Source of the DNA: Spirochaetaceae bacterium
GTDB taxonomy: Bacteria; Spirochaetota; Spirochaetia; Treponematales; Treponemataceae
Direction of reading: 5' to 3'
Assembly: GCA_017618015.1 (NCBI GenBank)
Contig: JAFZVC010000074.1
Span: 62,001 to 126,000 of the forward strand
Length of the DNA stretch: 64,000 nt
Shown here in pieces: positions 1-7,875 of this stretch (within the stretch, counting starts at the first letter, position 1; every line of letters starts with the position of its first letter). The notes beneath the pieces are model-generated. The model saw nothing but the letters and a program-made list of their open reading frames with translations. It made no database searches and was not told the origin of the DNA. The position numbers and the translations under genes are program-made.

Positions 1-349
1 TGCCGCCGGCGGCATCAGTTATAAGCGCACACTCTTCAGCTGTGGAAGTGTCGTTCCAAAGTTTGATGTTGTAGAGCGCGGAACCGTCTTCAGCAAGCGG
101 TACGAATCCGTGCTGCTGACCAGAAACACCGATTGCCTCGATAGAAGCTTTTGCTCCAGATGAAAGCTCAGAGAAGCATTTTTTCATCGCAGCGTCGTAC
201 CATTCTGTCTTCTGCTCGCGTGTTCCGTCATTCTCTGAAATAAGTTCGAGCGGACATGATTTTTTTTCGATAATCTCTTTTTTCTCGTAGTCGTAGATAA
301 CCACTTTTATACTTTGGGTTCCAAGATCAATACCACATACTGTTTTCAT
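1..349 (-). CDS. xylB: Xylulokinase, N-terminal part (runs off the window)
   Basis: FGGY-family carbohydrate kinase that would phosphorylate D-xylulose to xylulose 5-phosphate in the cytoplasm. The first ~116 residues are visible. They begin MKTVCGIDLGTQSIKVV, the phosphate-binding loop of the sugar-kinase/actin fold, followed by a GVSGQQHG block and an IKLWND block, both typical of xylulokinases. The ATG at 349 follows a GAGGAA ribosome site. The gene is read leftwards and its C-terminal two thirds lie outside the window. Other FGGY kinases (glycerol, gluconate) are possible, but the QQHG and LWND motifs favour xylulose. Confidence 0.85.
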   Translation of the reverse strand, partial: MKTVCGIDLGTQSIKVVIYDYEKKEIIEKKSCPLELISENDGTREQKTEWYDAAMKKCFSELSSGAKASIEAIGVSGQQHGFVPLAEDGSALYNIKLWNDTSTAEECALITDAAGG

Positions 350-374
350 ATATTCCTCACTTTTAACGCAAGAT

Positions 375-407
375 GCGTATCTAAAACATTATGATACGCC
401 AATTATA
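375..407 (-). promoter_or_regulatory. xylB promoter -10 with overlapping inverted repeat (operator candidate)
   Basis: On the minus strand a TATAAT hexamer (402-407) lies upstream of xylB. Directly downstream, where transcription would begin, is the inverted repeat GCGTATC (375-381) / GATACGC (393-399), 7 bp arms separated by 11 nt. The position over the start site fits a repressor operator, for example for a sugar-responsive regulator. The -35 is not clear. No regulator gene is in the window. Confidence 0.5.
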
Positions 408-523
408 CATCAACAATCGGGAAAATGCACGAAAAAAACGGTCGTGTTTTGCCGATAAAATAATATCGTTATTTCTATTCCGTTTTTTTGTTTTTGAAAT
501 TTAATGTGTCATAATATAAGTAG

Positions 524-3500
524 TTGGTGGTTAAAAAAGTGAAGAAAAAAGTATCAGACTTTTGTGTAAAATATCTTTCAGTATTTACCGTGCTGTGTTT
601 TTTCTGCGTTGTTCTTGTTTCCTGCGACTTCGGTAATTTGTTTGACCCTACGTTTGACGATTCTTTTGAGGAATATCTTGATTACTGGGCTTCCACATGT
701 CAGGTGGGGGAGATAGAATATGTCTCAAGCCATGTGACGATGGACGATGGCGAGAATCTTTCCGCGCAGGATAAAATTGAGCTTGAGATACTCGTTATAA
801 ACCCAAAAGAATATAATCTGCTTTGTAAGAATGGTGGCGGAAATTGTTTTTCTTTTAGAAACGAAGCAGGCAATTTGGCTTATTCCGAATATACGGAAGA
901 AGTCGTAAACCCTTCAAAAATCAAAATAACGGCAAGGCTTACCGATGCTTCCGAAGGACAGAGAATAACGCTTTCAGGCTGCTTGTGGCCGGAGAATACT
1001 TCGAATTTTACGGAAGAATCATTAAGGCAGCAGAACAATGATCTTTTCTACGATACGTCTTTCATTCAGAACACTCCGCCTGATGGCGTTCGAAATGTTT
1101 ATGTACCGCCTTACACAATGAATAACAAGCATTATGTGTCTTTTGAAATCCCCGACCAGACAAAAAACAAAAATAAGGGTGTTAAGTTCGAGGTTCAGTA
1201 TTTCCTGCGCGAGAACGACGGACTGAACTTTAAAGGCAGCAAGGTTCTTTCTTTGAGCGACAGTAAAACGCCCGGCAATATTTTTACATATTATTTTGAC
1301 GAGCAGGAAGATTTCCTTGCATACGAATATTCAGTAAAAGTGTGGGGCGGGCGAGGACTGAGCATCGAACAGGTTTCCACCGATCCGGGGCTTGGCGTTC
1401 ACGTTATGGTTGAGCCTACAATTACTTTTGGAACGCCGTTTACAGGTCATACTGACGCGCAGGGCTACGAGTACATTGAGGTGTCGTCTGGCTCGGCGAC
1501 TGTTTCATATACAATTTCGTCAGATGAAGCAGGGGCTGTGCTCAGCGGCAATGTGGACGGCGTTCCGTACACAGGCGCTCAGAATGGAACGCTTGCCGTA
1601 GGCGCGCATACGCTCGTCGCGACTGTCCACAAAGACATGTGCCGTGATGTTACTGTAACAAGAAAGATAATGGTCGCGCAGTCCATGAACGGTGCTACGC
1701 TGACGTTTACAGGCGTTACATACGGCAACACGGACACGAACGGATACCGCTACTACGAGGTGAACACAAATTCTGATGTCGTTCCGTATTCAATAGTCGC
1801 GACGGAAGCAGGTGTATCGCTTGCGGGAACTGTAGACGGCATTTCGTTCAGCGGTTCAAGCAGCGGCAATCTTGCGATAGGAGAACATACGCTTGTCGCG
1901 ACCGTAAGCAGGGAAAACTACAACGACGTTATGGTTACGGAAAAAATCATGGTCGTAAAGAAACTCGCGCCAGCGGTACTTACGTTCACCCCGACATTCA
2001 ACGGATGCGGAACGGATGATGAAGACTACGAGTACATTGAGGTCGCGACAAGTTCCGCCACAGTTTCTTACGGAATCGCGATGCCGGAAAGCGGTACGAC
2101 GATTACCGGCACGATTGACGGCTCGGCGTTCAGTGGCGTTCAAAGCGATGTTTTCGCAATCGGCTCGCACACGATAACCGCGACAATACACAGGGATTAC
2201 TACCACGACATAACCGTTACGAAAAACGTGATGGTTGTGAAAAAGCTCGATGCGCCGACAATCGGAATTACAGGTACGACTTACGGCAATACCGATGGTG
2301 TCTACACGTATTATGAGGTTTCTTCTGCTAACGGCACAGTCGGTTACACGATAACTTCCGAAAGCGGAACGACGATTACTGGAAGTGCCGGAACAAGCTA
2401 CTCGACGACGGGGACTTCAACGGAGAACGAAAAAACCGGAACGCTTGGTATAAATACAACCGGTTACGAGATTACGGCGACGGCTCACAAACCTTACCAC
2501 TTAGACAGCGAGCCAGCTTCGATGAAAATTCAGGTCGTGAAAAAACTGGAAGCGCCGAATATCGAATTTGAAGGTACTACTTACAACAATATCGATGACG
2601 AGGGCTTTAAATATTATGAGGTTTCTTCTGCTGATGGCAAAATTGTTTACACGATAGCCTCCGAGAACGGAACGACGATTACGAGCAGTTTGGGCAATGT
2701 TTCGACTCACATAAAAGAGGGCGAGCTTGGTATTGAAAGCTACGAGATTACGGCGACAGCGCATAAGCCTTACCACCATGACAGTGCGGCTACTACAAAG
2801 AAAATTAAGGTTGTCCGTGCGCTTCAAGAGCCGACGATGAGTTTCTACAGCAACTCCGAGCGGACGAACACAGTTTCGAATGTAACTCCGTATGACTCCA
2901 ATTATAACTCGTGGGCATGCTATGACATAACGCTTGATAACAACGGAAATGGCAGTTTGTATTACACGTTTGAGGCGCAGGATTCTGGAGCAATCCTGTC
3001 AACGGCTGAATCTGGTTCTCCACTCAATAATTCAAGCTCGTTCGCAATCGGTCCGCATACAATAACGCTTACGGTTTCCAAGCAGTACTATGAACCGAAA
3101 ACATTCACGAGAAATATTTATGTTGAAGGTGTTCTGTCTGATGCGGTTGTCACTTCTACACTGTCACCTGGAGTTACTACTACAAACTCTGGCAGCTTGC
3201 AGTTCAGTTATTTGAATTATAACGAGATGTCGGTTTCCGTATCTGCAGGCAATTCAGGAAACACAATATCTTCTGTAACAGCAGGAGGTGCGTCAAAAGG
3301 AACGAGTTTCAGCCTTGCGCACGGTTTTAACGGCAATGTAGTTGTTGTACAGACAAGAACGTATTGCAAGGCAAAGACGACGACAAGAAGTTATGCGGTA
3401 ACAATAAAGCCAGTTACAGCTTATGTACCTACAGACCAACAAATGTATTTGAATTATGACGACGACGACGAATTAGGTTCCGAGGGTGAGCTTTATGGTA

Positions 3501-3820
3501 CAGTTTATCTAGGAAAAAATGGCGACAGTTGGACGGCTGTTCGTACCTTTGAGAATACTGATTTTAAGGAACATGAATATGAACGTTTTAATCATAGTGC
3601 TTGGAGCTGCGTATTGTACAGTCCGTCAGACAGTGTAAGTTTTAAAACTGAAGGTATGTATGAAGACGATACCACAGGAGATGATGAAATAAGTGAGGTA
3701 AATACTTCCAAAGCATTAAGTGCACTAAAAGGGTATGCCCGAATAGAAATTACCTCAAACGCTGAAGGTCGCGGCGGAGAGTGCGTTCACTATAAAATTG
3801 ATTTTAGTCTCAGTGAATAA
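524..3820 (+). CDS. Large surface lipoprotein with seven Ig-like repeats
   Basis: Unrecognised 1098-residue exported protein. A Lys-rich N-terminus and a hydrophobic stretch end in the lipobox LVSC (Cys34), so it should be a lipoprotein. Residues ~35-295 are a unique region. Residues ~296-965 hold seven ~90-100-residue beta-rich repeats, most with a GNTD-Y-YYEV start and an ITATAHK or LVATVHK centre and ending near VVKKL. A ~130-residue acidic C-terminal region follows. The start is uncertain: TTG at 524 (used here) or GTG at 527, neither with a ribosome site. TAATAT at 512-517 lies six bases before the TTG, so a leaderless message is possible. The repeats suggest an adhesin or stalk, by inference only. 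The next gene follows by 8 nt. Confidence 0.7.
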   Translation: MVVKKVKKKVSDFCVKYLSVFTVLCFFCVVLVSCDFGNLFDPTFDDSFEEYLDYWASTCQVGEIEYVSSHVTMDDGENLSAQDKIELEILVINPKEYNLLCKNGGGNCFSFRNEAGNLAYSEYTEEVVNPSKIKITARLTDASEGQRITLSGCLWPENTSNFTEESLRQQNNDLFYDTSFIQNTPPDGVRNVYVPPYTMNNKHYVSFEIPDQTKNKNKGVKFEVQYFLRENDGLNFKGSKVLSLSDSKTPGNIFTYYFDEQEDFLAYEYSVKVWGGRGLSIEQVSTDPGLGVHVMVEPTITFGTPFTGHTDAQGYEYIEVSSGSATVSYTISSDEAGAVLSGNVDGVPYTGAQNGTLAVGAHTLVATVHKDMCRDVTVTRKIMVAQSMNGATLTFTGVTYGNTDTNGYRYYEVNTNSDVVPYSIVATEAGVSLAGTVDGISFSGSSSGNLAIGEHTLVATVSRENYNDVMVTEKIMVVKKLAPAVLTFTPTFNGCGTDDEDYEYIEVATSSATVSYGIAMPESGTTITGTIDGSAFSGVQSDVFAIGSHTITATIHRDYYHDITVTKNVMVVKKLDAPTIGITGTTYGNTDGVYTYYEVSSANGTVGYTITSESGTTITGSAGTSYSTTGTSTENEKTGTLGINTTGYEITATAHKPYHLDSEPASMKIQVVKKLEAPNIEFEGTTYNNIDDEGFKYYEVSSADGKIVYTIASENGTTITSSLGNVSTHIKEGELGIESYEITATAHKPYHHDSAATTKKIKVVRALQEPTMSFYSNSERTNTVSNVTPYDSNYNSWACYDITLDNNGNGSLYYTFEAQDSGAILSTAESGSPLNNSSSFAIGPHTITLTVSKQYYEPKTFTRNIYVEGVLSDAVVTSTLSPGVTTTNSGSLQFSYLNYNEMSVSVSAGNSGNTISSVTAGGASKGTSFSLAHGFNGNVVVVQTRTYCKAKTTTRSYAVTIKPVTAYVPTDQQMYLNYDDDDELGSEGELYGTVYLGKNGDSWTAVRTFENTDFKEHEYERFNHSAWSCVLYSPSDSVSFKTEGMYEDDTTGDDEISEVNTSKALSALKGYARIEITSNAEGRGGECVHYKIDFSLSE
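1409..3421 (+). repeat. Seven tandem ~290-bp coding repeats (Ig-like units)
   Basis: In-frame tandem units inside the surface lipoprotein gene. They start near 1409, 1690, 1970, 2250, 2550, 2830 and 3140. Units 1-3 share a TVDG-SG-NLAIG-HTLVATV pattern. Units 4 and 5 share EVSSA-G, SGTTIT, and YEITATAHKPYH, and are closest to each other. Units 6 and 7 are the most diverged. The nucleotide-level similarity of units 4-5 suggests recent duplication and possible copy-number change. Confidence 0.7.
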
Positions 3821-3828
3821 AAAAACTT

Positions 3829-5094
3829 ATGATTTATAAAAAACTAAAAAGTAAAAAAAATCCTCTTATAGCCGTGTTTGTCGTATTGCTCTTCGTTTAC
3901 ACGATAACTGGCGCGTATGCCGATGATTTTGCAGGCGAGTTTTCTAGCGAGTTTCTGGAAAATAAGCTTCGGCAACCGCTTCGCTGGAAGAGTTCTGGCG
4001 AGGCTCTTGAATATCACATAACGATTTTTCAGAAAAACGTTCTCTCCGGTTTGTACGAGCAGTGCTATTACCACAAGACGGACAGGGCAGAAACCGATGC
4101 GTGCCTTATATATATCGAGCCAACGCTGTCTCCGGGAAACTACCGCGCGGAAATCAAAGTCTGCAATTTTTTCAATGTTGTTGAAGAAGCTTTGACAAGA
4201 ACGTATGACTTTACGGTTTATCAGGCATATTTGCCAGAAGTCAGCGATGTATCATATCCTGTTTCCGGACGGGCTTTAATCTATCTTGATGACCTTGACA
4301 ATGACGGAATAATCGAGTTGGAGGGTAATAATCTTTTCATGCCTGACAGCTCAAAAAAATCAGTTTCCTATACCGACTATTTTTTGAAGAACAGCGAAAG
4401 AACTATCTATCCGGATAAAATAATATCGCACGATGATGTCCAGAACAAAAAAATTACTTTGCAATTTGATATGGACGTGCTTGTACCGGGAACATATCAT
4501 TTTTTCGCACAGGATGCGAGCGGGCTTCACTCTGAGGAAGAATCGGACTCGGAGTTTGTTATTAAAGCAGGAAAACTTGTTGATTTTGATATAGAAGCAG
4601 GATATACGTGCTTCTTTTTACGTGATGAATCGATTTTAAGCTATATGGGTGAAACTATATTTCCTTTGAGCGCGCATGCACGGCTTTCTTTATTTTTCCT
4701 TAAACGGAACTGGGGGTATTTGGGAGTAGGTCTTCGGGCGAACTACAGTAATATTTCGGATGTAGAAAGGACTTATAGCATAGACGGAAGTATTGGTATG
4801 GCGCATTTTCTTTTGCTTTATCAGGTTCCGTTGTATCGTCGTAGAATCTTTTTGGAAGCGCGTGCCGGAGTGGGCGGAACTTATTTCCACGATATAAAGT
4901 TTCATTTCCAACAAAACATTGAATCAAGACCGCTGAATACAGTTAGTATTTCGTACGATGCAGGTGTGAGCGGGATATTCTATTTGACGAAACGATTCTT
5001 TTTGGAAGCAGGATTTGACTATACGTTTACGGTTAACAAGAATTCCATGTTGGGCGGTATTCTTGCTTCCGCCGGAATCGGGTGGCAATTCTAA
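3829..5094 (+). CDS. Outer-membrane beta-barrel-like protein
   Basis: Unrecognised 421-residue exported protein. Residues 1-31 form a signal peptide ending near AYA-DD. Residues ~32-240 are a soluble beta-rich part that includes a DLDNDGIIELEGN calcium-loop-like stretch. From ~250 on, alternating polar and hydrophobic strands (for example RIFLEARAGVGGTYF and RFFLEAGFDYTF) run to a C-terminal Phe (GIGWQF), as in outer-membrane barrels. It lies 8 nt after the repeat lipoprotein and probably shares its transcript, so the two may act together at the surface. No clear ribosome site precedes the ATG. Confidence 0.65.
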   Translation: MIYKKLKSKKNPLIAVFVVLLFVYTITGAYADDFAGEFSSEFLENKLRQPLRWKSSGEALEYHITIFQKNVLSGLYEQCYYHKTDRAETDACLIYIEPTLSPGNYRAEIKVCNFFNVVEEALTRTYDFTVYQAYLPEVSDVSYPVSGRALIYLDDLDNDGIIELEGNNLFMPDSSKKSVSYTDYFLKNSERTIYPDKIISHDDVQNKKITLQFDMDVLVPGTYHFFAQDASGLHSEEESDSEFVIKAGKLVDFDIEAGYTCFFLRDESILSYMGETIFPLSAHARLSLFFLKRNWGYLGVGLRANYSNISDVERTYSIDGSIGMAHFLLLYQVPLYRRRIFLEARAGVGGTYFHDIKFHFQQNIESRPLNTVSISYDAGVSGIFYLTKRFFLEAGFDYTFTVNKNSMLGGILASAGIGWQF

Positions 5095-5137
5095 CGTGTA
5101 AAATTAGAGATTTTGTTGAAAATAGATATATTTTTGC

Positions 5138-5167
5138 TTGTATCGTTTTTTATAAATGTGATACAAT
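5138..5167 (+). promoter_or_regulatory. Promoter of the corrinoid operon
   Basis: TTGTAT (5138-5143), 18-bp spacer, TACAAT (5162-5167), preceded by TG plus one base (extended -10). The predicted start near 5174 leaves a leader of under 20 nt carrying AAGGAG (5177-5182) before the ATG at 5191. That is too short for a cobalamin riboswitch. Confidence 0.7.
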
Positions 5168-5190
5168 CAATTTTGTAAGGAGTATAGAGA

Positions 5191-5583
5191 ATGAAGAAGA
5201 GTTTCCTTTTGACTGTAGTGCTGCTTTTTGCAATTATGCTGTTTTCAAGCTTTGCCACTAATGACGGCAAAATTCTTGCTGACGGTACATATTGCGTGGA
5301 TGTTGAGTTTGAAGGTGGCACAGGAAAGGCAAAAATTATTTCTCCTGCTTTGCTCAATGTAAGTAACGGAGCGGCTACTGTAACTGTTTTCTGGAACAGC
5401 AAGAGCTATGATTATATGATCGTTGACGGTGTTAAGTACATGAACCAGACTCCAGGCGACTCGTCTTCTTTTACGTTCCCAATCACGGAGCTCGGAAAAA
5501 CGATGGATGTAATCGGTAATACCGTAGCGATGAGCAAACCTCATGAAATTGAGTACAAACTGACATTTACACTGTCAGAATAA
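5191..5583 (+). CDS. Secreted NEAT-like domain protein (uptake-associated)
   Basis: 130-residue exported protein: a signal peptide of ~23 residues, then one beta-sandwich domain with the pattern ADGTY-V-VEFEGGTGKA, a Y-YM-VDG core and the ending EIEYKLTFTL. This resembles the NEAT-like iron-transport-associated domains placed beside metal-chelate ABC transporters. It lies 2 nt before the substrate-binding lipoprotein gene, so it may capture a corrinoid or haem-like ligand and pass it on. The ligand is not shown by the sequence. AAGGAG supports the start. First gene of the corrinoid operon. Confidence 0.65.
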   Translation: MKKSFLLTVVLLFAIMLFSSFATNDGKILADGTYCVDVEFEGGTGKAKIISPALLNVSNGAATVTVFWNSKSYDYMIVDGVKYMNQTPGDSSSFTFPITELGKTMDVIGNTVAMSKPHEIEYKLTFTLSE

Positions 5584-5585
5584 AT

Positions 5586-6851
5586 ATGTTTAGAACTGTA
5601 CAAACTTTCGCCGTCCTTGCTTTGCTGTGTGCTTCTGCGTTGTTTTTCGCGGGGTGCAGCAAAAAAGCAGATTCGGACGGCGGCACAAATACGAATGCGG
5701 CGGCTTCCGGCAACGTTGGCTCTTTAGAGGACTTTGCGACAGCCGCTGTTTCTTTTTCTGCGCTTGAAAAAACTGGCAGCTTGAGTTTGCGATACGCGAC
5801 GCAGTTTTCTGTGGATGAGTACTCGGTCGTGTCAGGTGGCGCAGGCAATTCGCGCGGGTCGGATAACGCTCGCGTGTCCGGTACGGGTCCTGTTTACAAG
5901 CTTGTGCGTATAGCAAGCGGCAGCACGTTTCTGCTTGTGCCGGAGGGTGCGCCCGTCCCGCAAAATGTGCCGCCCGACGCGACTGTTCTGCAGCTTCCCC
6001 TTAAAAATGTATACCTTGTCGCCACGTCAGCGATGGATCTTATAAACGAGTGCGGTGCGCTAGATGAAATTGCGTTCTCCGGCACAAAAGCCAAGGACTG
6101 GAGTGTTCCGGAAGCCGCCGCCGCTATGAACGACGGAAAAATCACGTATGCGGGAAAATACAGCGCGCCTGACTATGAGCTTCTGACAGCCGGTGGTTGC
6201 GACCTTGCTATTGAAAGCACGATGATTTTTCACAAGCCGGAAGTTAAAGAAAAGCTTGAAGAGCTAGGCATTCCGGTTCTTGTCGAATATTCGTCGTATG
6301 AGCCGCATCCGCTCGGACGGCTTGAATGGATAAAGCTTTACGGCGTTCTTTTTGGCAAGGCGGCGGCGGAACAGTATTACGAAAGCGAACTTGCCCGCAT
6401 CGAGCCGATTATGCAGAAAAAGCCTGTCGGGAAAAGCATCGCGTTTTTTTATGTAAACTCGAACGGAGCTGTGAACGTCCGCAAGCCAAACGACTATGTT
6501 GTAAAGATTATCGAGCTTGCCGGCGGCAAATACGCGCTTTCAGAGCTTTTGGTCGAAGAGGAAAATGCCCTTTCGACAATGAACATGATGATGGAAGATT
6601 TCTATGTTTCATGTGTGGATGCGGATATCCTTATATATAACGGTACGATAGACACAGCTTTTTCCAGCATTGACGACCTTTTTGCAAAAAGCGAGCTGTT
6701 CCGCGATTTCGCCGCCGTAAAAAGCGGGGAAGTCTATTTCGTTTCAAAAGATTTTTATCAGCAGACAACCGGAATTGCAAATTTCATAGAGGACTTGAAC
6801 AAAGTATTGAACGGCGAGTATTCTAATCTTATATATCTTACAAAACTTTGA
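5586..6851 (+). CDS. Substrate-binding lipoprotein of a corrinoid/iron-complex ABC transporter
   Basis: 421 residues with lipobox FAGC (Cys24). The mature part has the two-lobed TroA/BtuF-type fold pattern: LPLKNVYLVATSAMDLINE, then DYELLTAGGCDLAIES and IPVLVEYSSYEPHPLGRLEWIK, as in iron-complex and cobalamin receptors. It delivers its ligand to the permease encoded 10 nt downstream. The position ahead of cobalamin assembly genes argues for a corrinoid ligand over a siderophore, by inference. It starts 2 nt after the previous stop without a good ribosome site, which suggests translational coupling. Confidence 0.8.
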   Translation: MFRTVQTFAVLALLCASALFFAGCSKKADSDGGTNTNAAASGNVGSLEDFATAAVSFSALEKTGSLSLRYATQFSVDEYSVVSGGAGNSRGSDNARVSGTGPVYKLVRIASGSTFLLVPEGAPVPQNVPPDATVLQLPLKNVYLVATSAMDLINECGALDEIAFSGTKAKDWSVPEAAAAMNDGKITYAGKYSAPDYELLTAGGCDLAIESTMIFHKPEVKEKLEELGIPVLVEYSSYEPHPLGRLEWIKLYGVLFGKAAAEQYYESELARIEPIMQKKPVGKSIAFFYVNSNGAVNVRKPNDYVVKIIELAGGKYALSELLVEEENALSTMNMMMEDFYVSCVDADILIYNGTIDTAFSSIDDLFAKSELFRDFAAVKSGEVYFVSKDFYQQTTGIANFIEDLNKVLNGEYSNLIYLTKL

Positions 6852-6861
6852 TAGTAGTATT

Positions 6862-7875
6862 GTGAAAAAAAGGTTAGTTATCGCTTTTTCTGTAATGATT
6901 TGTGTCCTCATCGTGATTTTTTTGTGGAATCTTGCCACAGGAAGCGTTTCTATCCCGTTTTCTAAAATCATCTCCATCATCTTCGGTGACGATTCTGACC
7001 TTACGCGCTACCGTGTAATCTGGAATATAAGACTTCCGCGCCTTCTTTCCGCCGTCATTTTGGGCGGTGCTCTCGCTGTTTCTGGCTTTTTGCTCCAGAC
7101 ATTTTTCGGCAATCCGATAGCTGGTCCTTATGTGCTCGGTATCAGTTCCGGCGCGAAGCTTGTCGTCGCCCTCACGATGATTTTCTTCCTCGGCAAAGGA
7201 ATCGCTTTTAACGCTTTTGGCATGGTTGTCGCGGCATTTTTCGGTTCCATGATATCGATGGGAATTATCCTGCTGCTTTCGGCAAAAGTGCGGAATATGT
7301 CAGTGCTTGTCGTGTGCGGCATAATGATTGGCTATATCTGCTCTGCAATCACCGATTTTGCAGTTACTTTCGCGAACGATTCAAACATCGTAAATCTTCA
7401 CAACTGGTCGCTCGGAAGCTTTTCCGGCATGAACTGGACTGATGTAAAAATAATGTCGGTAATCGTTTTTGTCGTCTTGGCTTTTGCTTTTTTCCTTTCA
7501 AAACCAATGGGCGCATATCAGCTTGGCGAAAACTACGCGCGTAACATGGGCGTGAATGTTATACGGCTGCGTGTCGTCCTTATCCTGCTTTCAAGTTTGC
7601 TTTCTGCGTGCGTCACCGCGTTCGCGGGGCCTGTTTCGTTCGTCGGTATTGCGGTTCCGCACCTTGTAAGGGCTTCTTCAGAAACCTCGAAACCGCTTGT
7701 CCTTATCCCCGGCTGCTTTCTTGGTGGCGCAATCGTGACGGTTCTTTGTGACGGCATCGCACGCACCGTATTCGCGCCCACGGAGATAAGCATCAGTTCC
7801 GTTACGGCGATTCTTCTTGTGCCTGTAGTTGTTTATATGATGCTCAAAAAACAGGGGAGAAAGCCGAATGATTAA
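6862..7875 (+). CDS. FecCD/BtuC-family ABC transporter permease
   Basis: 337-residue polytopic inner-membrane protein of the FecCD family, with about nine to ten hydrophobic segments. Family motifs include [20 protein letters not shown] near residue 55, the [18 protein letters not shown] block, and [15 protein letters not shown] near 255. It should form the channel for corrinoid (or iron-chelate) uptake as a homodimer with the downstream ATPase. GTG start at 6862. The last 8 nt overlap the next gene. Confidence 0.88.
   Translation: MKKRLVIAFSVMICVLIVIFLWNLATGSVSIPFSKIISIIFGDDSDLTRYRVIWNIRLPRLLSAVILGGALAVSGFLLQTFFGNPIAGPYVLGISSGAKLVVALTMIFFLGKGIAFNAFGMVVAAFFGSMISMGIILLLSAKVRNMSVLVVCGIMIGYICSAITDFAVTFANDSNIVNLHNWSLGSFSGMNWTDVKIMSVIVFVVLAFAFFLSKPMGAYQLGENYARNMGVNVIRLRVVLILLSSLLSACVTAFAGPVSFVGIAVPHLVRASSETSKPLVLIPGCFLGGAIVTVLCDGIARTVFAPTEISISSVTAILLVPVVVYMMLKKQGRKPND

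Noticed and set aside
1856-2206. Minus-strand ORFs inside the repeat lipoprotein gene
   Set aside because: Shadow frames produced by the coding repeats, with no ribosome sites or recognisable protein.
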